51,465 nucleotides of DNA from Porticoccaceae bacterium (GCA_018664075.1 JABJOY010000097.1:1-51465); one strand, 5' to 3'. Counted from the first letter of the stretch, positions 34,098 to 43,664 are shown. Made by a program: numbers and translations. Notes: generated by a model from the sequence alone, not told the origin.

Positions 34098-35242
34098 GGG
34101 CGATCTCCCATCCTGGGATTAATCATCAGTACTATCATGTCTGCTGGCAAGCCCGCTGCTGTGTTCGGCGACTGGGTAATAGCTAGCTGATAACCGGGAA
34201 TATTTAACGCTCTGGTTTTTAATTGGGCGCCATTATTGATAGTCAATTCTATGCTGTCTTGCTCAGCTAGCAGACTAACTAGATCACATTCACAGGACTG
34301 CATCAAACTGTCCAGTGCAACCAATCCGGCCACAGATCCAGTGTTTAGCGCTCGCTGCTGGGCAAAGCGGTCATTCAGGCGAGCTTCTGTTGCAGCTCTA
34401 ATATCGCCAGTGGCTCTTTTGGTGGAGGGGAATAATTTTGCATAATCGCTGGTCAGCTGCCTTTCCAGTCCCTCCACCTGACCCTGCAAATGACTGCTGG
34501 CGATCTGCAGATAAGACACCAACATCACCAGCGCCAGTGCTGCCAGCCCTGCAGTTGGCAGCCATGCGGCTGAGGGCAGTTGACTGACTGAGGGACGATG
34601 CTGTCCGGACAGTAAATTTGGGGTCCCGGGGATATCGGCAAATTCCCAGTCGATAACCGAATTATTAATATCGGCCTGCTCGCGCAGGTGCTCGGGCACC
34701 AATGCATGGTCCGGTATTGAAATTGACAATCTGGGGCTAATCTCAGCACTGTCCAACAGGCTTTCAATCATGGTCCAGGCAACGTCTGCGCTGGCGGCGA
34801 ACCCCTGCTCCGGCCCTGTGCGCACCAGGCAGAGACCATCGCGCCAGCCCACATTGATACGACCCTGCTCCCATGGCAGCACCAGATAATCAGGCACCAT
34901 GGATTGAGCGGCAACCCCGGCATTATCTGCGATTCGCTGCCAATCTCGCATATCTTCATGGCTGACAGCCAGGATCTGTAACTGCCCGCCATCACTGCGG
35001 CCTGCAATCACAAAATGCATATCATCTACTGGCTGTAAAATTCTATCTTCGAGCAGCCAGGGGATCAGCTCAGGCCACTTGCGCTCTGGTGCTGTGGGCA
35101 CATCAATAAGGTGTAAACCGACACGCTCGGAAGGCACCCAAAGCTGCATTGGCGCCTGATTTGAACCGGCAACGGACTCAAAGGCCGAGCCTTCATTAGT
35201 GATGCGACGGTCAAGATTGTGAATATGGTCAACTGATATCAT
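34094..35242 (-). CDS. gspL: Type II secretion protein GspL
   Basis: 382 residues. The cytoplasmic actin-like domain (about 30-215, with WPELIPWLLEDRILQPVDDMHFV typical of the GspL N-domain that binds GspE) is followed by a membrane segment at about 227-246 and a periplasmic ferredoxin-like domain. It anchors the GspE ATPase to the membrane and pairs with GspM. Its start shares one base with the gspK stop, and it overlaps gspM by four bases. Confidence 0.88.
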   Translation of the reverse strand: MISVDHIHNLDRRITNEGSAFESVAGSNQAPMQLWVPSERVGLHLIDVPTAPERKWPELIPWLLEDRILQPVDDMHFVIAGRSDGGQLQILAVSHEDMRDWQRIADNAGVAAQSMVPDYLVLPWEQGRINVGWRDGLCLVRTGPEQGFAASADVAWTMIESLLDSAEISPRLSISIPDHALVPEHLREQADINNSVIDWEFADIPGTPNLLSGQHRPSVSQLPSAAWLPTAGLAALALVMLVSYLQIASSHLQGQVEGLERQLTSDYAKLFPSTKRATGDIRAATEARLNDRFAQQRALNTGSVAGLVALDSLMQSCECDLVSLLAEQDSIELTINNGAQLKTRALNIPGYQLAITQSPNTAAGLPADMIVLMINPRMGDRP

Positions 35243-36375
35243 CAGTTATTTTCCCCAATCATTAGGCAGGCTGATTGCACTTGGTTGGTCTCCGCAGACT
35301 CATCAAAGTCTGTATCCTGAGTTATGTCTGTGTCAGTTATGCTGTCAAACAGCTTTTCTACTGCCGATGTATCCGCTTTTGGCAAACTTGCTGGCACCAC
35401 CGTGAGCTGCCGCGCAATAATAACCGGTTCATCCCTGCCAGTGCGATCCATTATACTTTTTACTTCGATCCGTGCCTCCCCCAATATAACTTCCAGATAA
35501 AGCTCGAAATAGTCGGACTTCACGGACAGCAATGATGTTGGCCAGCGCTGTTCTACCACTGGCATTTCAAGCTGCATATTTTGTACGATCGTCCGATAAA
35601 ATTCATTGATTGAATCAAAGGGCCGTTCCTCCATTACCAGACTGACAAAGTCCGCGCCCATAGTGCCGCTCATTGCCATTAACAACTGCTCTGAAGCTGT
35701 ATTGATATTGATCGATGTCGACCGCGGCAGCGCACTTAGCCAGGGCGCAAGCAGCTGCACCTCGGCAACTTCATAACCCATAACCGCTGCCAGCTCAGTA
35801 ATATCGGTAACCATAGTGTTGGCCGGGACTCTGGGCACCGCCAGGCCGTCGTAATCAGGTTGCTCTGCACCCCAGCTATTGATCAGGCTTGAATCTGCAT
35901 CGAGCCAATCAATAATTCGGGCGGTGCGGGACAAGTCAGCTGGCAGCTGCAGATCGGTTAATAGCTGCAGCCATAGCTTGGCTATGCCCATATTCTCAGA
36001 GTTGATCTCGTTTTGCAGACTCTGGTCGGTATAACCGAGAAAGCTGTTTAGATTGACTCGCCCCTGTAGGTCGGAAATACAGCCAGTAATCAGCCCACCA
36101 TCGACAGGCAGCATTGGCAGGGCCTGGGCCCAGTCGTCTTCAAAACTGTCCACCCCACGGTCATCCTCTTTATCTGACAGCAGCTGCCGCGCCCAGCCCT
36201 CGCCGCTCATGGCCAAAAGCAGAGCCTGATCTCCGTGCATTGATGCTGTGGCCTGAGTAATGTCAATTTGATGCCTATAAAAAATATTGCTCAGTATCAC
36301 AACGACGGCAAGCATCAGAATTAGTGCCGCTAACAGAGCGACGCCGGACTGATATTTGGGTGACCGACTATTCAT
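35242..36375 (-). CDS. gspK: Type II secretion minor pseudopilin GspK
   Basis: 377 residues, the long pseudopilin. The leader MNSRSPKYQSG is followed by a cleavage site before VALLAALILMLAVVVILSNIFY; like other GspK proteins it lacks the glutamate at position 5 of the mature protein. The INTASEQLLMAMS motif and the alpha-helical insert are family features. It caps the pseudopilus tip with GspI and GspJ. Overlaps gspJ by four bases and gspL by one. Confidence 0.9.
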   Translation of the reverse strand: MNSRSPKYQSGVALLAALILMLAVVVILSNIFYRHQIDITQATASMHGDQALLLAMSGEGWARQLLSDKEDDRGVDSFEDDWAQALPMLPVDGGLITGCISDLQGRVNLNSFLGYTDQSLQNEINSENMGIAKLWLQLLTDLQLPADLSRTARIIDWLDADSSLINSWGAEQPDYDGLAVPRVPANTMVTDITELAAVMGYEVAEVQLLAPWLSALPRSTSININTASEQLLMAMSGTMGADFVSLVMEERPFDSINEFYRTIVQNMQLEMPVVEQRWPTSLLSVKSDYFELYLEVILGEARIEVKSIMDRTGRDEPVIIARQLTVVPASLPKADTSAVEKLFDSITDTDITQDTDFDESAETNQVQSACLMIGENN

Positions 36376-36992
36376 TCCACTGACAGCCCAGGAAACAACT
36401 TTGATGTCTCCCGCTCCCCATCCAGCTCAATAATCACACGAATCATTTTTGGCAGGCTGGTGGGGCTGTGCTGTTCATTAATTGGCGGCCAGTCTTCGCT
36501 GTAAAAATAAGACCTGGTGAGATGTTCAAAACGCACCTCAGTGACATCATTGATCAGCGCCATGCTACTGCCATCACTTAAGCGTGGAGATTCCGTAATG
36601 GCCCAGGATTGACGCACCAGCTGCTGATTTTCATTGATAAAATATTCCACTCGCCGCAGGCCACTGGGGTTTGAGCGCACCATAGGACCACCGCCGCGGC
36701 TAAAGCGCACACCAAATTCACTGGGGTCGGTAATATAGGCTGGCTCAATGGTACCGAGGCCATCGACAAAGGTTCGCGGCCGCAAGTGAATAATATCTCG
36801 GCCAATAATCTGCCAGGCACGCTGCAATCGGGCCTCTTCAGCGAGACTCTGCTGGCTGCGATCATTGATCAGCAGCACTGCCTCAATGGCTTGATATGAC
36901 ATCATGGACATGATCGCCAGCAGCAACATGGCAACCAGAGTTTCAATCAGGGTAAAGCCTCTGGCCTGCTTTATAGGGGAGAGCTGACTCAT
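36372..36992 (-). CDS. gspJ: Type II secretion minor pseudopilin GspJ
   Basis: 206 residues. The leader ends in RG before FTLIETLVAMLLLAIMSMMSYQAIEAV, the prepilin-peptidase site with E5. The downstream WQIIGRDIIHLRPRTFVD ... EFGVRFSRGG and LRRVEYFINENQQLVRQSW segments are typical of GspJ. Part of the pseudopilus tip complex. Overlaps gspI and gspK by four bases each. Confidence 0.9.
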   Translation of the reverse strand: MSQLSPIKQARGFTLIETLVAMLLLAIMSMMSYQAIEAVLLINDRSQQSLAEEARLQRAWQIIGRDIIHLRPRTFVDGLGTIEPAYITDPSEFGVRFSRGGGPMVRSNPSGLRRVEYFINENQQLVRQSWAITESPRLSDGSSMALINDVTEVRFEHLTRSYFYSEDWPPINEQHSPTSLPKMIRVIIELDGERETSKLFPGLSVE

Positions 36993-37384
36993 CTTTCGTC
37001 AACCACAAGGTACATGGCAAGAGCACCAGTCATTTTTTTGCCCTGTGCCGGACCAGCCTGAACCTCATAGCGGAAAAGGTCCTGGCCCATAGCTTCTTCA
37101 ATATTGACTTGCCAGCGCCATTCCTGACCGTACTGCTCATCAAAACCTTTGCTCTGCAGATTGCTGCGCTCGGTAGCCGGAATCCAGTTCTGCGCAAACT
37201 GGTAGCGCTCCATCAGCCGATTCCACGATACCTGAGTGGCAAAAGTCCGCTCCCGCAGGCGCAGACGCTCGTCGCTGTATTGACTGACAACAGACAGAGC
37301 ACCACCCAACACCAGACTGAGAATCGCCAGCGCTACTGCGACTTCGATTAGCGTAAAACCCTGGCTGCGGTGGGAGCTAATCAT
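36989..37384 (-). CDS. gspI: Type II secretion minor pseudopilin GspI
   Basis: 131 residues, normal for GspI. The leader MISSHRSQG precedes FTLIEVAVALAILSLVLGGAL. The WNRLMERYQFAQNWIP segment and the short beta domain fit the family. It nucleates the pseudopilus tip with GspJ and GspK. Two bases separate it from gspH, and it overlaps gspJ by four. Confidence 0.88.
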   Translation of the reverse strand: MISSHRSQGFTLIEVAVALAILSLVLGGALSVVSQYSDERLRLRERTFATQVSWNRLMERYQFAQNWIPATERSNLQSKGFDEQYGQEWRWQVNIEEAMGQDLFRYEVQAGPAQGKKMTGALAMYLVVDER

Positions 37385-37386
37385 TG

Positions 37387-37965
37387 CTATGGCGCTCCAG
37401 ACTCTCGGGCAAGGAAAAGGGTCGAGTCAATCTGATCCTCGCCCCCCCAGCGATAGACGAAGGTTTCCTCAGAATTTGTGAAGCTCAACTCTATAGTACC
37501 CTGGGGCTCTATATAACCATCGGGGAGAAAGGCAATTTCAGGTAACAGCAATTTGTCTTCATCCAGCTCACCGGAGTTAGCCAGCGAACTGTCCTCCTGT
37601 TGCTGGGGTAGCAGCTGTTCATCTTCATCGAACGCCACCAACCAATTCAACACAGCATCATCACTGAGAGGGAAAGGAGCCGGGGCAGTCACTGCGACCC
37701 AGCGATTGCGGTAATAAATCACCGCGCGCAATTGCGAGCCAGACTCCATTTCATCGCTAATCACTCCATAGGCGGAGCCCTGCAGTGCAGCGTTTTCGCT
37801 CAGTTGCTGGAGCCAGATTAGCAGTCGATCAGCCTCGGCGACATAGCGCCGGCCAAAGGCCTGATTAATAGCCAGCACACTCATCGCTGAAATAGTGGCC
37901 ACAATCATAACCACCACCAGCATTTCGATCAGTGTGAAGCCCTGCTGCTGTCTGTAGGTAGTCAT
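37387..37965 (-). CDS. gspH: Type II secretion minor pseudopilin GspH
   Basis: 192 residues. The leader MTTYRQQQG precedes FTLIEMLVVVMIVATISAMSVLAI. The next LLIWLQQLSENAALQGSAYGVI segment is the usual GspH pattern. It connects the major pseudopilus to the tip complex. It carries an acidic loop (DEDEQLLPQQQEDSS) in the middle that may be a lineage insertion. 29 bases follow gspG. Confidence 0.85.
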   Translation of the reverse strand: MTTYRQQQGFTLIEMLVVVMIVATISAMSVLAINQAFGRRYVAEADRLLIWLQQLSENAALQGSAYGVISDEMESGSQLRAVIYYRNRWVAVTAPAPFPLSDDAVLNWLVAFDEDEQLLPQQQEDSSLANSGELDEDKLLLPEIAFLPDGYIEPQGTIELSFTNSEETFVYRWGGEDQIDSTLFLARESGAP

Positions 37966-37994
37966 GGTTTGAACCTACAGATTCAAATGCCTGC

Positions 37995-38423
37995 TCATTG
38001 GATATTCCAGTTACCCAGATCCTGATTAGACCCTTCACCACCCACTTGTCCATCGGCACCCAAACTAAAGACTTCGATCTCTTTGCCATGGGTACCAGGA
38101 TTTTGATACTGGTAGGCAGCACCCCAGGGATCCTTGGGCAGAGATTCAAGATAGGGTCCGTTCCACTTTGACTCGGCGCCAGCTGGCGCTGTTACCAGAG
38201 CTTCAAGGCCCTGACTCTGCTGTGGATAGCGATAGTTATCCAGGCGATAAAATTTAAGTGCACCGACCACGGTTCTAATATCTTGAGCAACTCTGGTCTC
38301 TTCTGCCTGCTGTACCTTTTTGAATAATGTCGGCCCAATCATGGCGCCAAGCAGCGCAATTACCACCACTACAACCATCATTTCAATCAGAGTAAAACCC
38401 GCCTGCTTATTATTTCTTTTCAT
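37995..38423 (-). CDS. gspG: Type II secretion major pseudopilin GspG
   Basis: 142 residues from the ATG at 38421-38423. The leader MKRNNKQAG precedes FTLIEMMVVVVVIALLGAMIGPTLF. The body (QDIRTVVGALKFYRLDNYRYP, QGLEALVTAP, GPYLESLPKDPWGAAYQY, EVFSLGADGQVGGEG) is highly characteristic, including the calcium-binding loop near the end. I rejected the upstream start at 38483, which gives a 29-residue leader and begins right at the end of gspF. An AGG lies nine bases before the chosen ATG. Confidence 0.93.
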   Translation of the reverse strand: MKRNNKQAGFTLIEMMVVVVVIALLGAMIGPTLFKKVQQAEETRVAQDIRTVVGALKFYRLDNYRYPQQSQGLEALVTAPAGAESKWNGPYLESLPKDPWGAAYQYQNPGTHGKEIEVFSLGADGQVGGEGSNQDLGNWNIQ

Positions 38424-38483
38424 TTCCTGATACCTAAAAAGTGATTTATTCAAATGGCCTGTGTTGCCGGCAACAGCCTGCAA

Positions 38484-39692
38484 TCAGACCATATTATTCA
38501 TATCCATAATTGGCAACATCACCGCTGCCACCACTGAAAGAATAATCATCCCCATAAAAATAATCAGTATTGGGTTGATTAACTTGAGAAATACTTCAAT
38601 CGCATTGGCCAGACGCAGAGAGTAATAATCGGCCACCCTTATAAGCATTTTATCCAGCTCACTGGAAGCCTCACCACTGCCCACCATATGAATCAAAAAG
38701 CCGCTGCCTACCTTATTTTCCTCAAGGGCTTTCTGTAAGCTGCTGCCGCGGCGCATGCTTTCTGTGACTAGCTCCATCTTGCTGCGCAGGTGCAAGTTAT
38801 TGACCACCGCCGAGGATATTTTTAGTGCCGCCAGCGCCGGGACGCCATTATTGAGAAGCACCCCCAGACTACGCGACCAATCGGCAATATTGGCCATCAA
38901 TGTCCAGCGCCCCAGCCCTGGCATATTTAAAATAATGGCGTGCCAACGCTGTTTGCGCACCGGGTCGCGCATCAGCCTGATAAATACCAGAGCCCCAGCG
39001 ACAATTACCAGCAACAGATAGATCCCATAATGCTGAGTAAAATCGCTCAGACCAATCACAATGCGGGTAATCAGTGGCAGTTCGCGGTTGGAGCTAACAA
39101 AAATCGCAGTAATTTTCGGCACCACCCAGACCATCATAATGGCCACCACAATAATTGAGGTGCTGATCAGAGTGGCCGGATAAATCAGTGCTCTGGTAAC
39201 AGTTTTGCGGTTTTCTGCACTGCTCTCCAGATCCACTGCAAGACGCATCAGAACCCGATCCAAATGACCGGCTTCTTCACCAACACCGACACCGGCAATA
39301 ACCGACTCGGGAATTTTATAGGGCGAACGCCGCAGCGCCTCAGAAAAACTACGCCCCTCAACAATCTCAGAGCGCCAACTCTCGACCATGCGTCGCTGCT
39401 TATCGGTTTCGGCCTGCTCAATAGTCATGCGCAAGGCGTCTTCAAGGGGCAGTCCAGACTGGATTAAAATCGCCTGCTGCTGCAGCAGCAATGACAGATC
39501 AAAATTATTTACCCCGGCCTCACGACCTTTGCGTGCACCAGCTTTGGCACTTTGGCCAACTTCTTTAAGACTGGCGGGCAACAGGCTCCTGTCTTTTAAC
39601 AAACGCCGGGCATGACGCTCGGAATCTGCCGAAATCAGACCTTCGACCAGTTTCCCGGAGTCATTGTAAGCGGAGTAATCAAAGGCAGGCAT
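38484..39692 (-). CDS. gspF: Type II secretion inner-membrane protein GspF
   Basis: 402 residues. Two T2SSF domains with three membrane segments: FDYSAYNDSGKLVEGLISADS at the start, QAILIQSGLPLEDALRM and VIAGVGVGEEAGHLDRVL in the first domain, LGVLLNNGVPALAALKIS and MVGSGEASSELDKML in the second, and the final IFMGMIILSVVAAVMLPIMDMNNMV. It is the polytopic centre of the assembly platform above GspE. Five bases after gspE. Confidence 0.93.
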   Translation of the reverse strand: MPAFDYSAYNDSGKLVEGLISADSERHARRLLKDRSLLPASLKEVGQSAKAGARKGREAGVNNFDLSLLLQQQAILIQSGLPLEDALRMTIEQAETDKQRRMVESWRSEIVEGRSFSEALRRSPYKIPESVIAGVGVGEEAGHLDRVLMRLAVDLESSAENRKTVTRALIYPATLISTSIIVVAIMMVWVVPKITAIFVSSNRELPLITRIVIGLSDFTQHYGIYLLLVIVAGALVFIRLMRDPVRKQRWHAIILNMPGLGRWTLMANIADWSRSLGVLLNNGVPALAALKISSAVVNNLHLRSKMELVTESMRRGSSLQKALEENKVGSGFLIHMVGSGEASSELDKMLIRVADYYSLRLANAIEVFLKLINPILIIFMGMIILSVVAAVMLPIMDMNNMV

Positions 39693-39697
39693 AGGCG

Positions 39698-41161
39698 TTA
39701 AACACTGGTGACACGAAGAACTTCTTCGATGGTAGTGACACCCTGGCGCACCAACTCAAACCCAGCCTCGCGAATGCTCGGCACATTGCGGCGAATCGAC
39801 TCTTCCAGCTCAATCTCACCGGCATTTTCATGGATAAGCGACTGCAGAGGCGCGTCCACAGTAACCAGCTCAAAGAGCGCCTGACGGCCTGAAAAACCAG
39901 TGTTGTTGCATTTGGCGCAGCCTTTGGACTGGAACACAGTTGCGCCGTCCTCAAGCCCCAAAAGGTTGCGGTTAAACTCATTGACCTCGGCAGGCTCGCA
40001 GCAATGGTGGCACAGCTTGCGCATTAGCCGCTGAGATATAATCCCGCGCACTGTAGATGCCAGCAAAAAGCTGTCGACCCCCAGATCCTGGAGCCTGGTA
40101 ATGGCGCCAGCGGCAGTGTTGGTGTGCAGGGTGGATAGCACCAGATGGCCGGTTAAGCTGGCCTGGGTGGCAATTTCAGCGGTTTCCCCATCACGGATTT
40201 CACCGATCAAAATAACATCTGGATCCTGTCGCAAAATAGCTCTCAGACCGCGGGCAAAGGTCATCCCGGCGCGCAGGTTAATCTGGGTCTGGCTGATACC
40301 GGGCAGGTCGTATTCCACAGGATCCTCAACTGTCATAATATTACGCTCCTGGCGATCCATCTGCTGCAGCGCGGCATAGAGCGTGGTGGTCTTGCCTGAG
40401 CCTGTAGGGCCAGTGACCAAAATAATGCCATGGGGTCTGGACACCAGCTGTTCCAGCTGCGCCTTGGTCTGTGCAGGCATACCCAGATCATCGGTCTGCA
40501 ATTTGCCAGCATCTTTATCCAGCAGGCGCATCACCACGCGCTCACCGTGACTGGAGGGCATGGTTGAGATACGCAGATCAATACTTCGACCCCCTAGGCG
40601 CACGCTCATTCGACCATCCTGGGGCAGTCGACGCTCGGCAATATCCAGCTTGGACATCACTTTGATACGGGAAATAAGCAAGGGAGCAATTTGAATGGAG
40701 GGACTGAGTACAGTTCTTAGAACACCATCGAGGCGAAAACGCACTAGCGCCTCTTTCTCATAGGGCTCAATGTGAATATCAGATGCATTTTCCTTAAGGG
40801 ATTCGGCCAGAATGGCATTGAGCAGGCGGACGATAGGAGCATCATTTTCCGCATCAAGCAGGTCTCCAGCCTCTTCAATCTCCGCTGCGGCCGACTCCAG
40901 ATCAACAAAGTCCTTAATATCTTCCATCACTGATTCTGAAGAACCCTGACGACCACTGTAGACCTGGCTGAGCATGGCATCAAAGTCTTCGTCACCCACG
41001 CGACTTACCGTTAGCCGAGAGCCCGCAGCCCGGCTGACTTCGGCAATAGCCCAGTCAGGAGCACCAGGGGCGAGCATTAAATTACCCAGATCAGCCTGCA
41101 ATAATACTCGATTGAGCCGGGCAAACTCGTAAGGGAGTAATTCCAATGTTTGCTGCACCAT
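39698..41161 (-). CDS. gspE: Type II secretion ATPase GspE
   Basis: 487 residues from the ATG at 41159-41161, with GAGG six bases upstream; an ATG at 41221 in the same frame adds 20 unconserved residues and has no better site. The N1 domain (LLPYEFARLNRVLL) is followed by NASDIHIEPYEKEALVRFRLDG, Walker A GPTGSGKT at 251-258, an Asp box and Walker B in DPDVILIGEIRDGETAEIA, and a tetracysteine zinc module (LCHHCC ... CAKCNNTGFSGRQALFEL). It powers pseudopilus growth. First gene of a 12.4 kb operon. Confidence 0.93.
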   Translation of the reverse strand: MVQQTLELLPYEFARLNRVLLQADLGNLMLAPGAPDWAIAEVSRAAGSRLTVSRVGDEDFDAMLSQVYSGRQGSSESVMEDIKDFVDLESAAAEIEEAGDLLDAENDAPIVRLLNAILAESLKENASDIHIEPYEKEALVRFRLDGVLRTVLSPSIQIAPLLISRIKVMSKLDIAERRLPQDGRMSVRLGGRSIDLRISTMPSSHGERVVMRLLDKDAGKLQTDDLGMPAQTKAQLEQLVSRPHGIILVTGPTGSGKTTTLYAALQQMDRQERNIMTVEDPVEYDLPGISQTQINLRAGMTFARGLRAILRQDPDVILIGEIRDGETAEIATQASLTGHLVLSTLHTNTAAGAITRLQDLGVDSFLLASTVRGIISQRLMRKLCHHCCEPAEVNEFNRNLLGLEDGATVFQSKGCAKCNNTGFSGRQALFELVTVDAPLQSLIHENAGEIELEESIRRNVPSIREAGFELVRQGVTTIEEVLRVTSV

Positions 41162-41219
41162 TTCCTGCCTCTTCAAGCTTGTATTTAGCACGCTATTTAC
41201 CCCAGTGCGTCGCTGGAGC

Positions 41220-41237
41220 AACTGTAACTGTAACTGT
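41220..41237. repeat. Three tandem AACTGT hexamers upstream of gspE
   Basis: The hexamer AACTGT is repeated three times without a break in the region upstream of the gspE start. The copies lie about 60-75 bases before that start. They may be a chance microsatellite or a phased binding site. Confidence 0.5.
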
Positions 41238-41404
41238 GAACTTTACCACATTCGCAGTTTAGTCTTGAATTGTTTAGCTATTATTACGTCGCAGTTTGAG
41301 GGCCTTCCAGCCTGTCTGAAAGCAAAGTAAATTCATTATTCCATTGGTCTTTGCCGCGGTCCTATACCAGACTCAACTAAATTAATTTAATAAGGACCAC
41401 AACA

Positions 41405-41791
41405 ATGGAAATCACTGCCGTCATTATTTCAATCGCGCTCCTGCAGTATATTTTGTTTGTTATCCGGGTTGGGCTTAGTCGCAACAAGTACAATGTCCAG
41501 GCCCCCAGAACCACAGGCAATGAGATCTGGGAGCGGCTATTTCGTATTCAGCAGAATACTCTAGAGCAGCTGGTGATTTTTATTCCGGGAATGGTAATTT
41601 TCACCATGTATGTGAGCGAAACCTGGGCATTGCTGCCAGGGATTCTGTTTATTCTGGGCCGCCAGCTCTATTCCGGCTTATATTTGAAGGACCCCGCCAG
41701 CCGAGGCCCGGGCATGTTTCTGAGTTTCTTGAGCAATATTGGCCTGGTGATTGCCGGGCTGATCGGAATAGGCCTGCAGCTGTCGGCCTAA
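41405..41791 (+). CDS. MAPEG family membrane protein
   Basis: 128 residues and four hydrophobic segments. The GNEIWERLFRIQQNTLEQLVIFIPGMVIF segment, with R-x-Q-N-x-x-E-x, is the MAPEG (membrane-associated eicosanoid/glutathione metabolism) signature. Bacterial members are mostly uncharacterised; some have glutathione transferase or peroxidase activity. The glutathione-contacting N and E in QNTLEQ are present. An AAGGA ribosome binding site precedes the ATG. Its stop overlaps the stop of the oppositely oriented DUF1820 gene. Confidence 0.85.
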   Translation: MEITAVIISIALLQYILFVIRVGLSRNKYNVQAPRTTGNEIWERLFRIQQNTLEQLVIFIPGMVIFTMYVSETWALLPGILFILGRQLYSGLYLKDPASRGPGMFLSFLSNIGLVIAGLIGIGLQLSA

Positions 41792-42126
41792 TCAGCCTTG
41801 GGCTTGCCCCCGGCCATGCTGGGGAATGGAAAAGGGCTGATATTGCCACCACTGGGGGCCTCTGTAATTTTACCGGCGCCCTCTTTTTCAACCTCGTCAA
41901 TGCGCACGATTGACTGCATGGGAATAAAGCTGCGCTTGATGCTGGAAAACTCGTTTTTGAGCTTCTCTTCCGCTGGATCCACAATCATCTGAGAACGCTC
42001 ACCAAATATAAATTCTTCAACTTCCAGAAACCCCCAGAGATCGCTCTGAAACACATGCCTGGCATAGATTTCATAGACCTGCCCCTGATTGAAAAAGGTG
42101 ATGCGATAAATGGGTTCACTTGCCAT
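41788..42126 (-). CDS. DUF1820 family protein
   Basis: 112 residues from the ATG at 42124-42126. The start MASEPIYRITFFNQGQVYEIYARHVFQSDLWGFLEVEEFIFGE and the following RSQMIVDPAEEKLKNEF ... IPMQSIVRIDEVEKEG stretch are the hallmarks of DUF1820, a small gammaproteobacterial core protein of unknown function. It often sits next to miaB, as here, where it is divergently placed. I rejected a longer upstream reading (to 42222), whose extra residues are arginine- and tyrosine-rich and unconserved. Confidence 0.85.
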   Translation of the reverse strand: MASEPIYRITFFNQGQVYEIYARHVFQSDLWGFLEVEEFIFGERSQMIVDPAEEKLKNEFSSIKRSFIPMQSIVRIDEVEKEGAGKITEAPSGGNISPFPFPSMAGGKPKAD

Positions 42127-42269
42127 GGATAGTCTGCACAATTTTGACGTTGTTTTGGGGCGGCGATAATAGCACAACCGCCATTGAGTTCGATGCTTAA
42201 ATGTTGCGAATTGGCCGCGCACAGCTATAATGCCGTCCCTCTATATTTGATCAAAGAATAACCAGCTAA

Positions 42270-43607
42270 ATGACTGCAAAAACGGCTAAAAAGCTTCATA
42301 TCGTGACCCATGGCTGCCAGATGAATGAGTACGATTCCTCGCGTATGCAGGATTTGCTCGGTGACAGCCACGACATGGTGCCCACGGATAATGCAGCTGA
42401 TGCCGATGTTATTCTGCTCAACACCTGCTCAATTCGCGAAAAGGCCCAGGAAAAGGTCTTTCATCAGCTTGGCCGCTGGAAACACCTTAAAGAAGCTAAA
42501 CCAGAACTGGTGATTGGTGTGGGCGGCTGCGTAGCCAGCCAGGAAGGCGAGGCAATTGCCAAGCGCGCGCCCTTTGTCGATGTGATCTTTGGTCCGCAAA
42601 CATTGCATCGCCTGCCGGAAATGATGGAAACCCGCAAAACAGATGGCAAAGTTGTGGTCGATATCAGTTTTCCGGAAATTGAAAAATTTGACCGCCTGCC
42701 GACGCCTGAAGTCGACGGCGCCAGCGCCTTTGTCTCGATTATGGAAGGCTGCTCCAAATACTGCACATTTTGCGTAGTGCCCTACACCAGAGGCGAAGAA
42801 GTCAGTCGACCCATGGCCGACGTGCTGGCCGAGGTCGCTGAGTTAGCCGCCCAGGGTGTTCGCGAGGTCAATTTGCTCGGCCAAAATGTTAATGCCTACC
42901 GCGGCGATATGCTGGATGGTTCGGTGTGCGACTTTGCCGAACTGATTCCCTATGTAGCCGATATCGAAGGTATAGACCGCATTCGCTACACCACCAGCCA
43001 CCCGGTAGAGTTTTCCGACGCACTGATCGAGGTCTACGACCGGGTGCCGGAACTGGTCAGTCACCTGCATCTGCCGGTTCAGAGTGGTTCGGACCGTATT
43101 CTGATGGCCATGAAGCGGGGTCATACCGCCATTGAATACAAGTCTAAAATTCGTCGTTTGCGCGCATTGCGCCCGGATATCAGTATTTCTTCCGACTTTA
43201 TTATCGGATTTCCCGGTGAAACCGAGGATGACTTCGCTGCCACCATGAAATTAATTGAAGAAGTGGGTTTTGATACCTCCTTCAGCTTTATTTACAGTGC
43301 CCGCCCTGGTACCCCGGCTGCAGATCTGCCGGATAACACCAGCGAAGCCACCAAGAAACAGCGCCTTAAGATTCTCCAGGATCGCATCAGCCAAAACGCC
43401 GCTGCAATCGGCCGCCGCATGGTTGGCACCCGCGCCAGATTGCTGGTCACCGGGATCTCCAAAAAGGACCCGGGGCAGCTGCAGGGGCGCACTGAAAATA
43501 ACCGCGTGGTCAACTTCCGTTGCGACGATCACAGCCTGATTGGTCAGTTTGCCGAGGCTGACATCACTGAGGCCCTGCCTAACAGCCTTCGGGGTACTCT
43601 TGCCTGA
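42270..43607 (+). CDS. miaB: tRNA-2-methylthio-N6-dimethylallyladenosine synthase MiaB
   Basis: 445 residues. The UPF0004 domain has the three cluster cysteines C16 (HGCQMNEYD), C53 ([12 protein letters not shown]) and C87 (GCVASQEG). The radical SAM domain has C161, C165 and C168 (CSKYCTFC) followed by [12 protein letters not shown], and a C-terminal TRAM domain ([14 protein letters not shown] ... [11 protein letters not shown]) ends the protein. It adds a methylthio group to i6A37 of tRNAs reading UNN codons. It precedes the ybeZ-ybeY-corC-lnt cluster, as in many gammaproteobacteria. Confidence 0.96.
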   Translation: MTAKTAKKLHIVTHGCQMNEYDSSRMQDLLGDSHDMVPTDNAADADVILLNTCSIREKAQEKVFHQLGRWKHLKEAKPELVIGVGGCVASQEGEAIAKRAPFVDVIFGPQTLHRLPEMMETRKTDGKVVVDISFPEIEKFDRLPTPEVDGASAFVSIMEGCSKYCTFCVVPYTRGEEVSRPMADVLAEVAELAAQGVREVNLLGQNVNAYRGDMLDGSVCDFAELIPYVADIEGIDRIRYTTSHPVEFSDALIEVYDRVPELVSHLHLPVQSGSDRILMAMKRGHTAIEYKSKIRRLRALRPDISISSDFIIGFPGETEDDFAATMKLIEEVGFDTSFSFIYSARPGTPAADLPDNTSEATKKQRLKILQDRISQNAAAIGRRMVGTRARLLVTGISKKDPGQLQGRTENNRVVNFRCDDHSLIGQFAEADITEALPNSLRGTLA

Positions 43608-43664
43608 ACTCAAAATCTACTTATATAGCAGCCATTTCTTATAATATTTACGTAATAAAAAATG

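Noticed and set aside
38424-38483. Longer start for GspG
   Set aside because: It would give a 29-residue leader; the ATG at 38423 gives the usual short basic prepilin leader before G-FTLIE.
41162-41221. Longer start for GspE
   Set aside because: The added residues are not conserved, and the ATG at 41161 has a well-spaced GAGG.
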